Shown here: piece by piece, positions 1-12,055 of the stretch
How positions within the stretch are numbered: the stretch's first letter is position 1
Layout: each line of letters begins with the position of its first letter
Assembly (NCBI RefSeq): GCF_005239225.2
Contig: NC_133297.1
Coordinates: 11,954,147-12,018,146, forward strand
Length of the DNA stretch: 64,000 bases
From: Populus alba
Lineage: Eukaryota > Streptophyta > Magnoliopsida > Malpighiales > Salicaceae
Direction: 5' to 3'
Made by a program: the position numbers and the translations under genes
The notes under the pieces: generated by a model
What the model was told of the DNA's origin: nothing
Databases searched by the model: none
What the model saw: only the letters and a program-made list of their open reading frames with translations

Positions 1-949
1 TCACTTCTCGCTTCTTTTAAGGCCTTCGATTCCTTTTCTACTTAGTTGGGAAAAAAATATTTCTCATTTTCTTTTAAGGCCTGCAATCCTTTTCTACTCA
101 GTTCTTTGCTTTCTTTCTTTCTTTCATTCTGTTCTACATACCTTTTTTTTTTTTTTTCCTTTCTTTCATTTTCAATCACTGTATTCTGATTTAAGAATTC
201 AAATTCTTACCAATTTCAGGCTGATTTTTTTTGTTAACATAGGTAACCCACATATTTTGTATATCTCTGTCAACACTTCTTTTGTCATCTATATAAGTTG
301 TGGTTTGTATAACCTTCCCAATTTTCCACCATGCTCTTTTCTCAAACTTTAAATTTTCTTGACTTGTAAATTATACGCTTCAGATCTGAACTTCATTTTT
401 ATGATATCCTGAAGAGCCTTTGATCCAAATTTTGGAAAAAAACATCAGGCTCAATTGTGGGAATAAAAGTTAATAAACTTCCATTTATTGCAGGAATTGA
501 CTTAACTTTAACTGCTTTTCACTGACAATTTTCAAGAAAAAACCCATGTAACATAAAGTTCCCAATTTAGTTTGTTTGTTTATAGCTCATTGGTTTGAGG
601 GAGGGTCCTGCCTTGTTTTGCTTATGATTAAAGTTTTGTGAGTGTTAATTAGCATTATCATATAGGAGATCAGCAAGAGTTATGAGTATGGCCATCAGTT
701 TAAGCCTTGGCCATCATTGAGTTTGTTTAGATGCCACCTTATTTTGTTTTTTTTTTAAAGGAGGAATCACCTATTTTTTGCAGATAAATTGTGTATAGGA
801 ATTGGGTCCATCAATCTTTAATAAGCAATGTATATATAGCACATGCATCTGTGTATAACCAGTTGGTCAAGTTTATTCACGTTGACTATCTGCAACAATT
901 GTGAAACTCGGGCAAATTAGCTCTTTATCCTTGCCACTTTGTTCTTCAG
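1..949 (+). other. Intron of the PRPP synthetase gene
   Basis: No coding exon could be read here. In particular the conserved exon for the PRPP-binding loop (VDDLVQSGGT type), which should precede the 950 exon, is absent, so it must lie left of the window. The stretch is T-rich with polypyrimidine runs (about 130-170 and 740-760) and ends in a normal acceptor (TTCTTCAG) at 949. Nothing else recognised. Confidence 0.7.
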
Positions 950-1270
950 AAAGTATTGGCAGCTCATGGGGCAGCAAAAGTCAGTGCATATGTCACCCAC
1001 GGGGTGTTTCCTAAGCGCTCCTGGGAGCGATTTACTCACAAAGATAATGGTAAAGGCCTGCGTGTTACAAGGCATACTCCTCTGTTTTCTTCTCGTATAT
1101 TTTTCTGCTGAACCTTTTAACTTTGCCATTTTTTTTCAGGCATGGAGAATGCATTTGCTTATTTTTGGATAACAGATTCCTGCCCTCACACTGTGAAAGC
1201 CATCACAAATAAGCCTCCATTTGAAGTTTTGAGCCTTGCCGGATCCATTGCTGATGCTTTACAAATATGA
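950..1270 (+). CDS. PRS: Ribose-phosphate pyrophosphokinase (PRPP synthetase), C-terminal part only
   Basis: Two final coding exons, 950-1049 and 1140-1270, join in frame across a GT-AG intron to give 76 C-terminal residues ending in the typical plant PRPP synthetase tail ([12 protein letters not shown], then TGA). The first exon reads [20 protein letters not shown] and the second contains the aromatic-rich [11 protein letters not shown] stretch. The enzyme makes phosphoribosyl pyrophosphate from ribose-5-phosphate and ATP for nucleotide, His and Trp synthesis. The tail matches the cytosolic-type, phosphate-independent plant class (PRS3/PRS4 group) as I remember it; the exact paralogue is not resolved. 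The catalytic N-terminal exons lie left of the window. Convergent with the Mei2-like gene. Confidence 0.9.
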
Positions 1271-1411
1271 CTTGAGATACTCAAGGGGGCTTCGTATTGT
1301 GGGAACTGTTACATACCCAAGGGAGCTTGAAGACAATAAATTTTGAAGAAAGCCCTTAGCATGATATTTATGCCACTTGATACAGGTGGCCCGGTTGTCT
1401 AGTAAAAAATA

Positions 1412-1571
1412 GAGCTTAAATTTGCTCAACTCGGTGAGTATAACACCTTACTATTGATAAGCTTAAATTTGTTCAACTCGGTGAGTGTAGAACACCATAC
1501 TATTGATGAGCTTAAAATTGCTCAACTCGGTGAGTATAGCACCATACGATTGATGAGCTTAAATTTGCTCC
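1412..1571. repeat. Tandem repeat, about 48 bp x 3.3, in the PRPP synthetase 3' region
   Basis: Three consecutive units of about 48 bp begin at 1412, 1460 and 1509, each starting (G)AGCTTAAA, containing CAACTCGGTGAGTRTA and ending CTATTGAT or CGATTGAT. A fourth partial unit starts at 1556. Units differ by scattered substitutions and 1-2 base indels. The repeat lies 140-300 bases after the PRS stop codon, so it is probably within the 3' UTR or just past it. Confidence 0.85.
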
Positions 1572-2283
1572 ATGATCAGTTCTTAATGGATCTGAGTTGG
1601 TGATTTTGGATGATGAGAATGTGCGGGATACTCGATGCGTCCTGTTAAAATCATTTCGGATGCATTGTATCCGTAAATTGGAACCTAAGGCAATCAAATA
1701 TAAATTGGCGAGCTGAAAGGACATTTTTTACCCACGCTTGGGGAGAGAGTTGGACGACTGTACAGTGTACAAGCATATACACATTGACGTGTTTTTTTGG
1801 CGAAAACATAACAAGAGAGGATGAATCGGATCCAGGGTCTGTTCATCTTCCATTCTATACAACTTATAACAGCCCTTGATCCCAGATTTATCCAATTAAC
1901 ATGTGTGCATAAAAACATGTTTTGACATATTTGCAAACGGACTCCAGAACCTGATGCAAAAACTCAATAGGAGTTCCCATGTACAGATCAGTGAGAAATG
2001 CCTTCATGGTGGATAGATACTTCACTTCTCAGCAAAATATGTTATGCCTTATTCTCACCCTTGGTTAAATAAACACAATGCGTTGCTCTACATCTGAACA
2101 AAATGCACTCTGCCAACTGTGAGATATCATGCAGCATCCATGGCCCAAAAGTGGAGACTGCTCATCACTCAACCAATATCGTACCCACTCTTTAGTCTCT
2201 CTTCCAAATTTATACATTCAAAATGCCTACACAATGGTTAGCACTCCTGACCACCATTCAAGGCCAAGAGCAAGTTTAGGCTG
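1572..2283. other. Spacer between convergent gene ends (3' UTRs)
   Basis: This stretch separates the 3' end of the + strand PRS gene from the 3' end of the - strand Mei2-like gene. No protein homology was seen. It presumably holds the Mei2-like 3' UTR, whose length cannot be fixed without transcripts. Confidence 0.5.
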
Positions 2284-5200
2284 TTAATTCTTCTCCGCTT
2301 TCTCATCCAGAATGTCCTCTGGACTGTCGAACGAATCCCCAAAATAAGATCCATCAGGCTGACGGATACAAATGTTTAAATTACCAGATAAGAAAGGTTC
2401 CTGGAGGATCCATGAAAAATAAGGTCAGCGAATAGAAAATGGTGTAACAATTCATCAAAAAAAGAAGAGAAAAACAGATGGTGTAAGGTTTTCTAACCCT
2501 TAATTTGGTCAGACATAAAATAACTAACTATTGTCAAAATGACGTCCATCATTTTCCTCTTTGATTTCTTATTTTAAACAAAGTATGCATTATATCTACA
2601 ATAAGCTCAAAGATAGTATTTTTGAATAACATTCCAACTGGTTTACAGAATAATCACTCAGTACTTTTCTTATCACAAGCATAAGTTAACTACAACTTTT
2701 TACCTGATCAGCAGCCTCTTGGCCCTCGGAGTGGAAGACAATTGGGCGGCACCGCTTATCTTCATTCATTAAGCTTGAATTCTGAAAGTGTGTCACGAGG
2801 GCACCCTTGCCCTGAATTCGAGCATATGCCAGTGAAGCAACCTTTTCACTATTAAACTTCTCCCACCTCTTCCCATTAAATGCCTGCGTTCATTTTTATG
2901 CATAAGAGTCAAGCCAAAAATTGCCTGAATTTGTGATTCACCAATCCTAGTTAAACAATTTGACAATACTTTTTCGCTTAAGAGTCAAAACATTCACTAG
3001 GAAAATGACAACAAAGTTCAGTTAATGATAAACCAACCTTAATTCAGATTTTAGAACAGAGATGACATAAGAGTAAATATAATTTAATTATTTTAAGACA
3101 GCAATTAAGGTACCAAAACGAACCTCATAGAAGGAAATGATGTGTGAGGGAGACACCATATTGATGAAGGCATAACCCACATTGCATTTATTCTGCAACC
3201 AGAGCAGTTAAACCATCAGCACATTCAACTTGAACAAATTATGTAATAACAACAAGTGAATGTTTTCTGAAATATCATCACCTTAAAATCAATGGGAAGA
3301 TAGAGAAAGTCATAAGTACCGCGGTGAATCTCATCAATAGCAGCCAGCAGCATCTTTGAAGTGTACCTAGAAAGGAAAACAAAGGCATAAGAAATCACCA
3401 AGTGGCCAACTTAGTCAAAACCAAACATCTCATCTGTTTTCAAACACTCAGCAGTGCTCTACTTGTTAGGGATGTTTTTAATCATTAAAGTTGTCCTAGT
3501 ATCTTCCCCGCTAATGATTTTTTCCAAATCAAGCTGATACTGCTTCTTGCAATCTATCTGGCTCCCATTATTCTCTACTCGCCGACTTCGAACACGTTCA
3601 ACAAATCCCTCATTGCCGATTGTCACTGGTCCTGAATAAGAACCAGCCCCCATAAACATAGGATTGGGCCTAGGCAATGACATCACCCGGTAACTAGGTG
3701 AACCATTTTCAGTCAGGGGACCTGGAAGTCCTATGCCAGCACCCACAGCTGCACGGCCACCCATGTTCATTATATAATTTCCAGTGTTGCGATTTAAACC
3801 CATGCCCCCCAGTGCAACTTGGTTCATGAAAGATGTTTCTGGTGATTCAGGGAAGAAGCCAAAATGCCTATCAAGAGGAAGACCAGATGGAGCAGATCCA
3901 ACGTGATGGTGATGTGAACCAAGAAGAGATCCATGCCTACTGGTGTATGGAAAACCCTGTCCTTGCCCACGTGATGGAAATGCATTTCCAACAGATGATG
4001 TCGGCCAAGCAGCAGAACTTCCCCAGAGAAACTGAGGACCAGTCAACGTGCCTATACCAGATGAATTTGATGTTGGAACAGGACTAGTGCTCAATTTCTG
4101 GTCAGTGAATGAACAAGAATGTTGATAGGGTGCTCCTTGCATTGATCCAGAGTTGGTAACCATCTGGTTTGCATGGTTAGCCCTTCCATGGTCCTTGCCA
4201 ATTGGGGCAATTTTTGCAGGGTTAGAGACATGAGGGGGGAGAATTGAAGCCAAGCCAGGCAAATTATTTCCATTTACAGGGCTTAAAGTTCCAAGACCCG
4301 GGGACTTGCTAAAACCATGCAATGGATTGTGTTCAACTGGGCTGCCAAACTGTGGCCAGACACCTGTCACAAAAGTATCATAGATTCAGCCCATAATCCA
4401 AAAGCATTTCAACAGTACTGGACCTTGGAGCTGATAGGAAATGAATAACAATAATTGAGTTCTCAGATAAGTATAAAGAAACTTAAGAAATCATTTACCT
4501 GGAGGAGAGTTCCCCACTGGTGAGCCTACTTGATGCAGAAAACTTCGAACTTCATCTTGTTCCAGCTCTTGACTTATTTGCTGCATCATGCTGTAGATAA
4601 AGGAGACTCAAATTTAGGATATCAGTGACTATGACATAAATCATGCTGTGAAAGAAGATTCAAGAAATATACACAGTTTATATTTTGAAGCCCATAATCA
4701 TGAGGTGTGAATAATACCAGCAAACATTGAAGTAAAACAGTAACAACCACTCTGCAGATATGAACCCAATACAGAATGATGATTGTTACTTAAACCAAGG
4801 ATCTTTAGCAATATAGTCTCGTTTTTTATCAATATTCTGAATGTGCTTCCAAGTTGCAAGGCCTTCCTATGAATTTCAGAATCTTTTCATATTAATGTCG
4901 ATTAGGACTTAAAAAAAATACAATTATCTTGTCCATTTTACCTAAATAAAAAGATCCTCATTAATTCCGTTCCATTGATGGAAATGGAACAGAAACTCTC
5001 CCATTTCTACTACAGGCAAAAAACTGGAATCCATAGCATTCACAATGTTAGAAATCAACTACTAATTCCTAAACTTTGCTTAATACAACATATTTCCAGC
5101 TGATGTTTCTGGTCATGAGATACCCACACAAAGTAAGTATCATTCTGCCCCTTCCCATTAATGTTTATTTTAGCATATATATGACTGTCATTTTTCAAAG

Positions 5201-7606
5201 TTATTGTTGCAACAACCTTTTCCAGAAAGAGGGAAGGGGGAACGATTCCTACTGCACCTAATAATAGGCTTAACATAACAAAGAGGCTTTGGGGACAATT
5301 TTTGTGGGAAGCGTTGAAGAAACAAGTCCGTCTAAAATTGACAATAAGAACCTCATGTATTGATCAAAACTACTTTCTCACATGCACATTTTTTTCCATT
5401 GCATTTATTTAACCAATTTGACAATGAGCAAGAATCAACTCCAACAAGAACACAGAAGCATGAATTGCTACACATCGCCATCATGCTAATACTTACTTTC
5501 TACGGGCTCCACCGGGGCGGCTAGGTTCAAGCTTAATGCGCTTTCCAGCAATGTCACTCTTATTTAATGCTCTCAGAGCTGCCTCTGCAGCTCTAACATC
5601 ATAAAATTCAATGAATTTATGGTGCCGCTTGTGTGGTGTTTCTCTTATCTGTATTTTGAGTAATGGAATAACAACCCATAAAGATAATGAAAGTCTTGAA
5701 AGCTTACATAGAAGAATCATTCTAAACAAGTAATAAATAAATCAAATAGACCATCCTAATACATACCTCTTTGACCTCTCCATAAGCCCCAAATATTAGG
5801 CGAAGATCATCATTTGATACAGATGCATCCAAATTGAAGACTACAAGAGTCCCTTGATTTATATCCTTTTCAGACGGGTTATCCTGGTATGAGGCAGGGG
5901 AATAAAATATGGTAAAGATGTTGATGGGATCAACAACGTAAAAAACAAACAAATTTATCTAAACTCTCTTTAAACCTTGGGAATTGAAAAATGAATGTCC
6001 AGTTTTCTCCGCCTTAAGGGCTTATTTTGTAGCGCACGCATTGCAGTCCGAGCATCTCGAATATCATAGTAAGATATCATCACAAAGCCTCTATGCTTGC
6101 ATGCAGTGTATAATGTTCTGATATCCCCAAATTGCTACAAGAATTGAGAAAGCTTGAGAGCGAGCACTAGGTATTTACAAAAACTCAACATTTATTTAAT
6201 TATACTACTATGACCCCTTGCTTCATTGAAGAGTATTTAACTAAATTGATTTAATTAGCAGTAGCAGCACAATGCAAAACAAAAAATTTCATATCTATTT
6301 TACAATTTAACAAAAAGCAACACTACATACATCCAGACATCAGAATATCAACAAATACAATAAAGAGGTCAAGACTTCAGTTTAAATATAATCATACAAT
6401 GCAGTCAAACCATAATTAGTGATCATTAAAAAGGTTCATCGCAATAGCCAAATACAGATGCAAGTTGCACCAACTTCTGCAAATTTATATTGATTTAAAA
6501 CCAGAGGGATAGCTTGCTCAAAAATACTAGAAAAAAAAATTTCAAAAGTGAAAGAAAGCAGGCAAGTAGATTCACTGCAACGAAACCATTCTATCACCTA
6601 AAGGCCTTCCATTACCTCGACAGTGCTCTTGAAGAAGACATTTATGACAAATAGCAATATTCACAATATATAACCAGAGTCCTCCACATTACTATTGATA
6701 TTCTAAAAAAATCATTGTGGTTTAGATAAGTGATATCTGGCATTTTTGACAATTATAAAAATACCTCGAAGAGAGATCTCAATTCAGAGTCCTCCACATT
6801 ACTATTGATATTCCGAACAAATAATGTTCTTGAAGGATGCTCCCCATATGGATGTTCCCCAGCCACTGTTCCCACACCATTTGGAAGAGGATAATGACCA
6901 ACCCCATTTGCAGGAATCCCATCAGACATGTTTAGCTTGGACATACCAATTCGAAGGCTTTCTTGGGATTCAAAATCCAACTCCATCCCCCCTCCAGGAC
7001 CAAACAAATCACATTCTTCCAAATCCTCCACTTGACTAGGCAACCCACTAAGATCAAAATCATCCATTATGCCAGAAAGAAGTTCGTCGTCATCAGGAAG
7101 CAAATTTCCAATTGCACTTGGTTCGATGTCTTCAAATAGATCTGTAACCTCAGTTTCAAGGTCGAGTTTATTCAAGTTAGGTGAGCTATCATCAATAGAT
7201 CGACCACAATTCTCTGATTCATGAAAGTTCACTGCATAGGAAAAAAAAGTCTCAGAAATCAAAATATCTGTTGAGTGTAAATCCATAACTTAGCAACAAG
7301 AGCTTAGACAAACGCTTTTCATGTGGAAGGACAGGCAATGAGCTAGAAAACAATCTTGCATCAGTTCTAAGCGGGATCCCCCATGCTCCAGTGCCCACTT
7401 TCTTACTACTATTAACAACTGGAATTTTTGATGGACCTATAAACAGAACAGAAGGCCAGTCGAGAAATTACCGATTTACTGCATACACATATACTAACAA
7501 GATACAAAGGGGTGCACGCATTGGGTTTCAAGAAAGGAAGGAGTCAAATGAAAAGGAATGCACCAGGACACTTACCAGACATTGTGCCCTTCAAATCTTG
7601 CTCCAT
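2284..7606 (-). CDS. Mei2-like RNA-binding protein with three RRMs (plant AML/ML family)
   Basis: Twelve coding exons on the minus strand (7606-7576, 7436-7314, 7231-6765, 6134-5976, 5883-5767, 5648-5497, 4590-4499, 4363-3463, 3366-3282, 3192-3124, 2883-2704, 2400-2284) have GT-AG borders and sum to 2493 nt, an unbroken 830-residue frame. RRM1 (about 185-258) starts RTLFVRNINSN; RRM2 (about 271-343) starts GTLVVFNLD; the C-terminal Mei2-type RRM3 (about 670-780) starts TTLMIKNIPNK. The family N-terminal motif SSSLPVLPHEKLN spans the exon 2/3 junction. The start is the first in-frame ATG of exon 1; the exon opens upstream without a stop, so a slightly longer N terminus through another exon is possible. 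Family members act in meiosis and vegetative growth through RNA binding. Sequence favours an ML1/4 or ML2/5 member, not resolved. Confidence 0.93.
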
Positions 7607-8660
7607 TTGATCACTTCTCACTAACACAGAAAACAGAAAAAACGGAGTCAAACCATTGAAAAGGCAGACACGAGCATAAATTCATCATGCACATAAATAA
7701 AGTAAGATCAATTCAGCACCGTTCAAAAACGATGAGAACTTAAATTGAGTTCAACAAACAATTTCCGACACTTTCAGTAAAAAAATTAAATAAAATTAAT
7801 CCCTAAACCCTAATGCAGACACGTTCTCCCGACCTATCAGTTAAAGAAAATCTCCACTTGTTTCCCCTTCTCCCACGTTCTTATTCTGCAAAATTACAAT
7901 CTCAATCGCATGTTAAATCTTATCAAAGGCTAAACACGGCTGCGGAATAACAATTATAACACAAACACTAGCAGTAGGTACCAAGTCAACAATCTGAGAA
8001 AAAAAAATCCATCAACACCAAACGGAGCAAAAGTTGAGTACAATCAAAATCATGCAACCAACACACGCAAAAAAAAAATAAAAACAGGTCGGCAGCAGCT
8101 CACAAGGTTCACTTCACAGTTTACTCAATCTCAAGTCAACCCTAAACTCCGAACACCAAAAATTAGCCAAAAAAATATTAAACTCAAATTTAGCATCCCC
8201 AAAAAACGAGAGATAGAGAGAGAGAGAGAGAGACCCCTAACATCACCATTAACTATCTTACCAAAAAGAAAAGAAAACAATCGAAGATCAAACTATAAAA
8301 AGCTTAAACTCGGAATTACCTTCAACAAATAATGACTTTAAAAAAAGTGATAAGAGAAGAGAGGAAGAAAGAGTACCAGAGCAGTTAAAAAGAGACCATT
8401 GAAGACATATTCCAGACAAATTGAGCTTTTGTATTGACGATCAAATTATTATTATTATTTAACTTACAAACACAGTAAATAAATTATAATCAAGAGAGAG
8501 TTTCTTAGAAGTATAGATATATCTTTCTTGTACTCTTCTACTTCATCTGCTTTCTCTCTCGCTGGGAAATTAGAAAGAAAAATAATAAGCAAATATAAAA
8601 TATTTAAGATAGAGAATTTAAGTGTAGAGTAATAGAGAATATGATTGGAGAGGGAAGGAA
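7607..8660 (-). promoter_or_regulatory. 5' leader and proximal promoter of the Mei2-like gene
   Basis: No conserved coding sequence was found upstream of exon 1. A plausible leader-intron donor (GAAG|GTAATT) lies at 8320/8319, pairing with the acceptor at 7621-7622. The leader upstream of it contains a tiny upstream ORF of 7 codons plus stop (8408-8385, peptide MSSMVSF). A GA-type simple repeat at 8212-8233 falls inside the inferred leader intron. CT-rich sequence in the sense strand around 8530-8690 suits a plant core promoter. The transcription start is not determined. Confidence 0.5.
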
Positions 8661-10179
8661 GGGCGTAGTGGTGAGTGTCGTGAACTTCTTCAGAGAAATT
8701 ATTATTATTAATTATTGAAGGAGACGAGAGGAAATTAAATATGTTTTTTTATTTATATTGATATTAGAAATAGTAAAACACAATTCCGCTGTATTTGAAT
8801 TTTGTTTGGCGTCCGTTGACGCAAATCCATGGCTCTTCAAAATATACTCTCTGTTGAGATAATTATAAAAATCTAAAGGGTAAAAAAAGAATAGGCTCTT
8901 TAGATAGTTTTATAAGAAAATTGACATCTGGAATTATTTGAATTACGAGTTTGCCATGCTGAGTCGCATTGAAAGTCCTTGTCGAGGATGTGGCGTGATT
9001 TGGTTGGCGTAAATACTAATAACTGGTTGATTAAGGGAGTTACGTGGGGTTGAGTGTACTTGATTGCTACACATTTTGTGTGTCACTTTATAAAGTGGTG
9101 GGGTGAGTGACGTAATGTTAGCGTCAGCAAAAGTGGATGGATTCTGCAGCTCCTTATTTTAGATACATTCGGGGAATAAATGGAACCAATTATATAACGC
9201 CACATTTGTAATGAATTATGTGGGGTCCTATGACACGTGGATCCCACGAAGGAGTTTTGCTAATTTCGACCACCTCCGTTTGCATTAGAAAACGAGACAC
9301 ACGGAACTCGGCCGTTTTAATTGGAATGAAAATCTTTTTGCGGTGCAAGTTGTGAAAATATTGAAGTCGAAGTTTACGACCCGTAAAGAACTCAAACTCA
9401 TAATTATTCCAAATAACACTCAAAAAGGGATCATTTAAGCTACTTTCATAGTCAATTTTCCGTGGCAATGGAATTCATGTTTTAAATGCTAGGAACATAA
9501 AATATTTAATGTGTCTGCTTTTAGAAAAAAAAAAAAAAAGTGTTGTTCCTATTATAGATATTGCAGCACGCAGCTGAATTAATCAAGAAAACTTATGATT
9601 ATTTGAGAAATAATCGAACCATGTTTGGAAAGTCCGATGAAGTATAAAAAGCAGAATGCCCGATCATGACATCCAGACACGAATCCTGATCATTGAAACT
9701 GTCTTCGCAAGTCCCTTGCCTTGAGATCGAGGAACCAAGGGGCATGTATATTGCACGGGCTACTTGCTGCTTTCTCGTGCTAGTTTAAGGATTCTCTTCC
9801 CAGGAATTGTACTGTCCTTTCATCTTGCACGCGCCGAGATACATCTCCTTTTGTTTTTCAATTAACCGGATTTGCGCCTGCTTTGGGAATTTTGAATGTT
9901 ATAAAGCCGGAATCAGCGGTGTCAACTTGATCTGATTGGAATTATACAAGGGATCAGGAATTAGGGGTTAAGTAAAAAAAATTAAAAAATTGATTAAATT
10001 AAAAAAAAAAAAATTAAATAAATTGAGTTGTGAAAAAAATCTGATTAAAATGTTGAAAAAAACTGACTATTTGATTTTGATTTCAAAAAAATCAAAACCA
10101 GAAAAAAACAGTCAAATCGAAAAAAACTGGGTCAAAACCAAAAAAATCAAGTCAAACCTAAAAAACTAAGTCAAACCTG

Positions 10180-10345
10180 TTTGAACCGGGTTTTCTCCTA
10201 AAAAACCAAACCGAACCTAAACCGTTGATTTGAACCGATTTCGGTTCGGATTTTTTTTTTTTTTCCTGTAAAAACAAAATTCGGTTTGATTGCTTTTTTT
10301 TTATAAAAATTGAACCGAACCGAGAATGAGCACCCCTAGTAGGAA
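10180..10345 (-). repeat. Dispersed repeat with CGGTTCGG-rich end (copy 1)
   Basis: The segment is rich in AACCGAACC/GGTTCGGTT motifs and ends with GAATGAGCACCCCTAG. Its reverse complement begins with GGGGTGCTCATT followed by CGGTTCGG motifs. Copy 2, at 16395-16530, starts with GGGGTGAGCAAAACCGG and continues in the opposite orientation. The 5' part (9960-10180) is a run of AAAAA-ATCAAG/AAACC units that probably belongs to the same element. Confidence 0.55.
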
Positions 10346-11099
10346 TAATGATTTAAAATTCTTTTTTTATATAAATATATCAAAATAAAATTATTTTTAA
10401 CATTAGTACATCAAAATAATTTAAAAACATAAAAAATTATTTTAAGCAAAAAATTAAAATTTAAGGGAACACGGTTCACACCGCGTTCTCAAACACACCC
10501 GAGATTTGTCACTGAAAAACTAGAATTTTTTTATTACTATGTTTTTAAAATATGATAACGGTTGTGATTTAAAATGTTTTTTTATTAAAAAATATATCAA
10601 AAAAATATTTTTTTATAAAATTTTTAAAAAAATATATCATTACATCAGAATGATACAAAAGCACAAAAAAATCATTTAAAACAACAAAAATCAAATTTTA
10701 ACAAAAAAAGAAGAAGTTGGAATTAATTTCTAAACTGTGCTGTTATTATATGTAAAAAAATTAATAGCTGTTTAAATTTTTTTTGAGAATATTAATTTAA
10801 ATTTTAAATTCGAAATAAAAAATTCTTTAATTTGCCGCGTCAATCTCTCTTCAGATTAATGTTTTAACAAATAACCACATGCTAGCACAAAATCCATCTC
10901 ATATGCCCCCTCCTTGCCTCCTAAAAATCCTTAGCAACACAATATATTTTCTTTCTTTGCTAGAGCATAACTAATGGCAGCTGTCCTCTGTCAGAGAATG
11001 GAAACTGACAACCAAACATATTAATAGTTGATGTTCATCTTAAAATGGGTTTTTTTTTTCTAAGATTACGAGATAAAATTATCCGAGGCCAGAGCCATA

Positions 11100-12055
11100 T
11101 TTGTTTACTGGAAAATAATTTTTAAAATTTTTTTGTGTTTGTTTTTCATTAAAAAAGTTGGTCAACGGAAAACACTTTCCGGTCAATTTCAGTTAAAGAA
11201 AAATTTAACTTAGTTTTCAGGAAAATGTTTTCCTTTTAGCTGTGTTTGTTTTTCGGAAAGTGGTTTCCGGGAAATCACTTTCCAAACTTTCTTGTGTTTG
11301 TTTGCTAGTAGGAAAGTTAATCAATGGAAAACACTTTTCAGTAAAAGAAAAATTTAGCTTGGTTTTCAGGAAAGTGTTTTCCTGAAAAGTTTGGGGGGGA
11401 AACACTTTCCGGAAGTTGTGAAAAATTTATAAATATCATTATTTGCTAATTATATCAAATTTGATCCTTAAATTTTTGATTGCTATATATATTTTGTTTT
11501 GAATATTTATTTTTCAATTTTATCTTTTAAAATTTTATTTTTATATTAATTTCTGGTTCTTATTTTTATAATTGCTATTTATTTTTTTTTTATCATATTT
11601 TTATTGAATTTTTTTATCTATCAAATTTGGTCCTCATTCTTTTGATTGTTACTTATTTTATTTGAAATAATTTATGGAATGTTAATTATTATTATTTTAA
11701 TTCTTCATCTTTCATTTTTTTAAATTTTTAGATTTGATCTCTATTATTTTGATTATTATTTATTTTATTTGAGATAATTTATGAAATTATATTTTTTTTC
11801 AATTTCATTCTCATTCAACCTTTTAACTTGTAAGATTTGTTTTTCATTATTTTAATAAACTTGAGAAAAATAAAAAAATAAAATATTAATAAGTTATTTT
11901 TCAGCTCATTTTCCATGACATAACCAAAACACTGAAAAGTATTTTTCCAATTCATTTTTCATTACACTATTAAATATCAAAAATATTTTATTAGAATTTA
12001 TTTTTTTTAAAATTTATTTCCCAAAAAAAACTATTTTGCACCAAGAACAAACGGA
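11100..12055 (+). repeat. About 0.95-kb dispersed AT-rich element (copy 1)
   Basis: Begins near TTTGTTTACTGGAAAATAA, contains several GGAAAACACTTTCC / GGAAAGTGTTTTCC inverted motifs, then TATCAAATTTGATCC and a poly-T-rich body, and ends near CAAGAACAAACGG. The reverse complement of 33890-34690 follows the same order of motifs, so the two are copies of one element in opposite orientation. No coding capacity is seen; it looks like a non-autonomous element or the remnant of one. Confidence 0.7.

Noticed and set aside
3833..4087. 84-codon plus-strand frame
   Set aside because: Antisense to exon 8 of the Mei2-like gene, with no family features.
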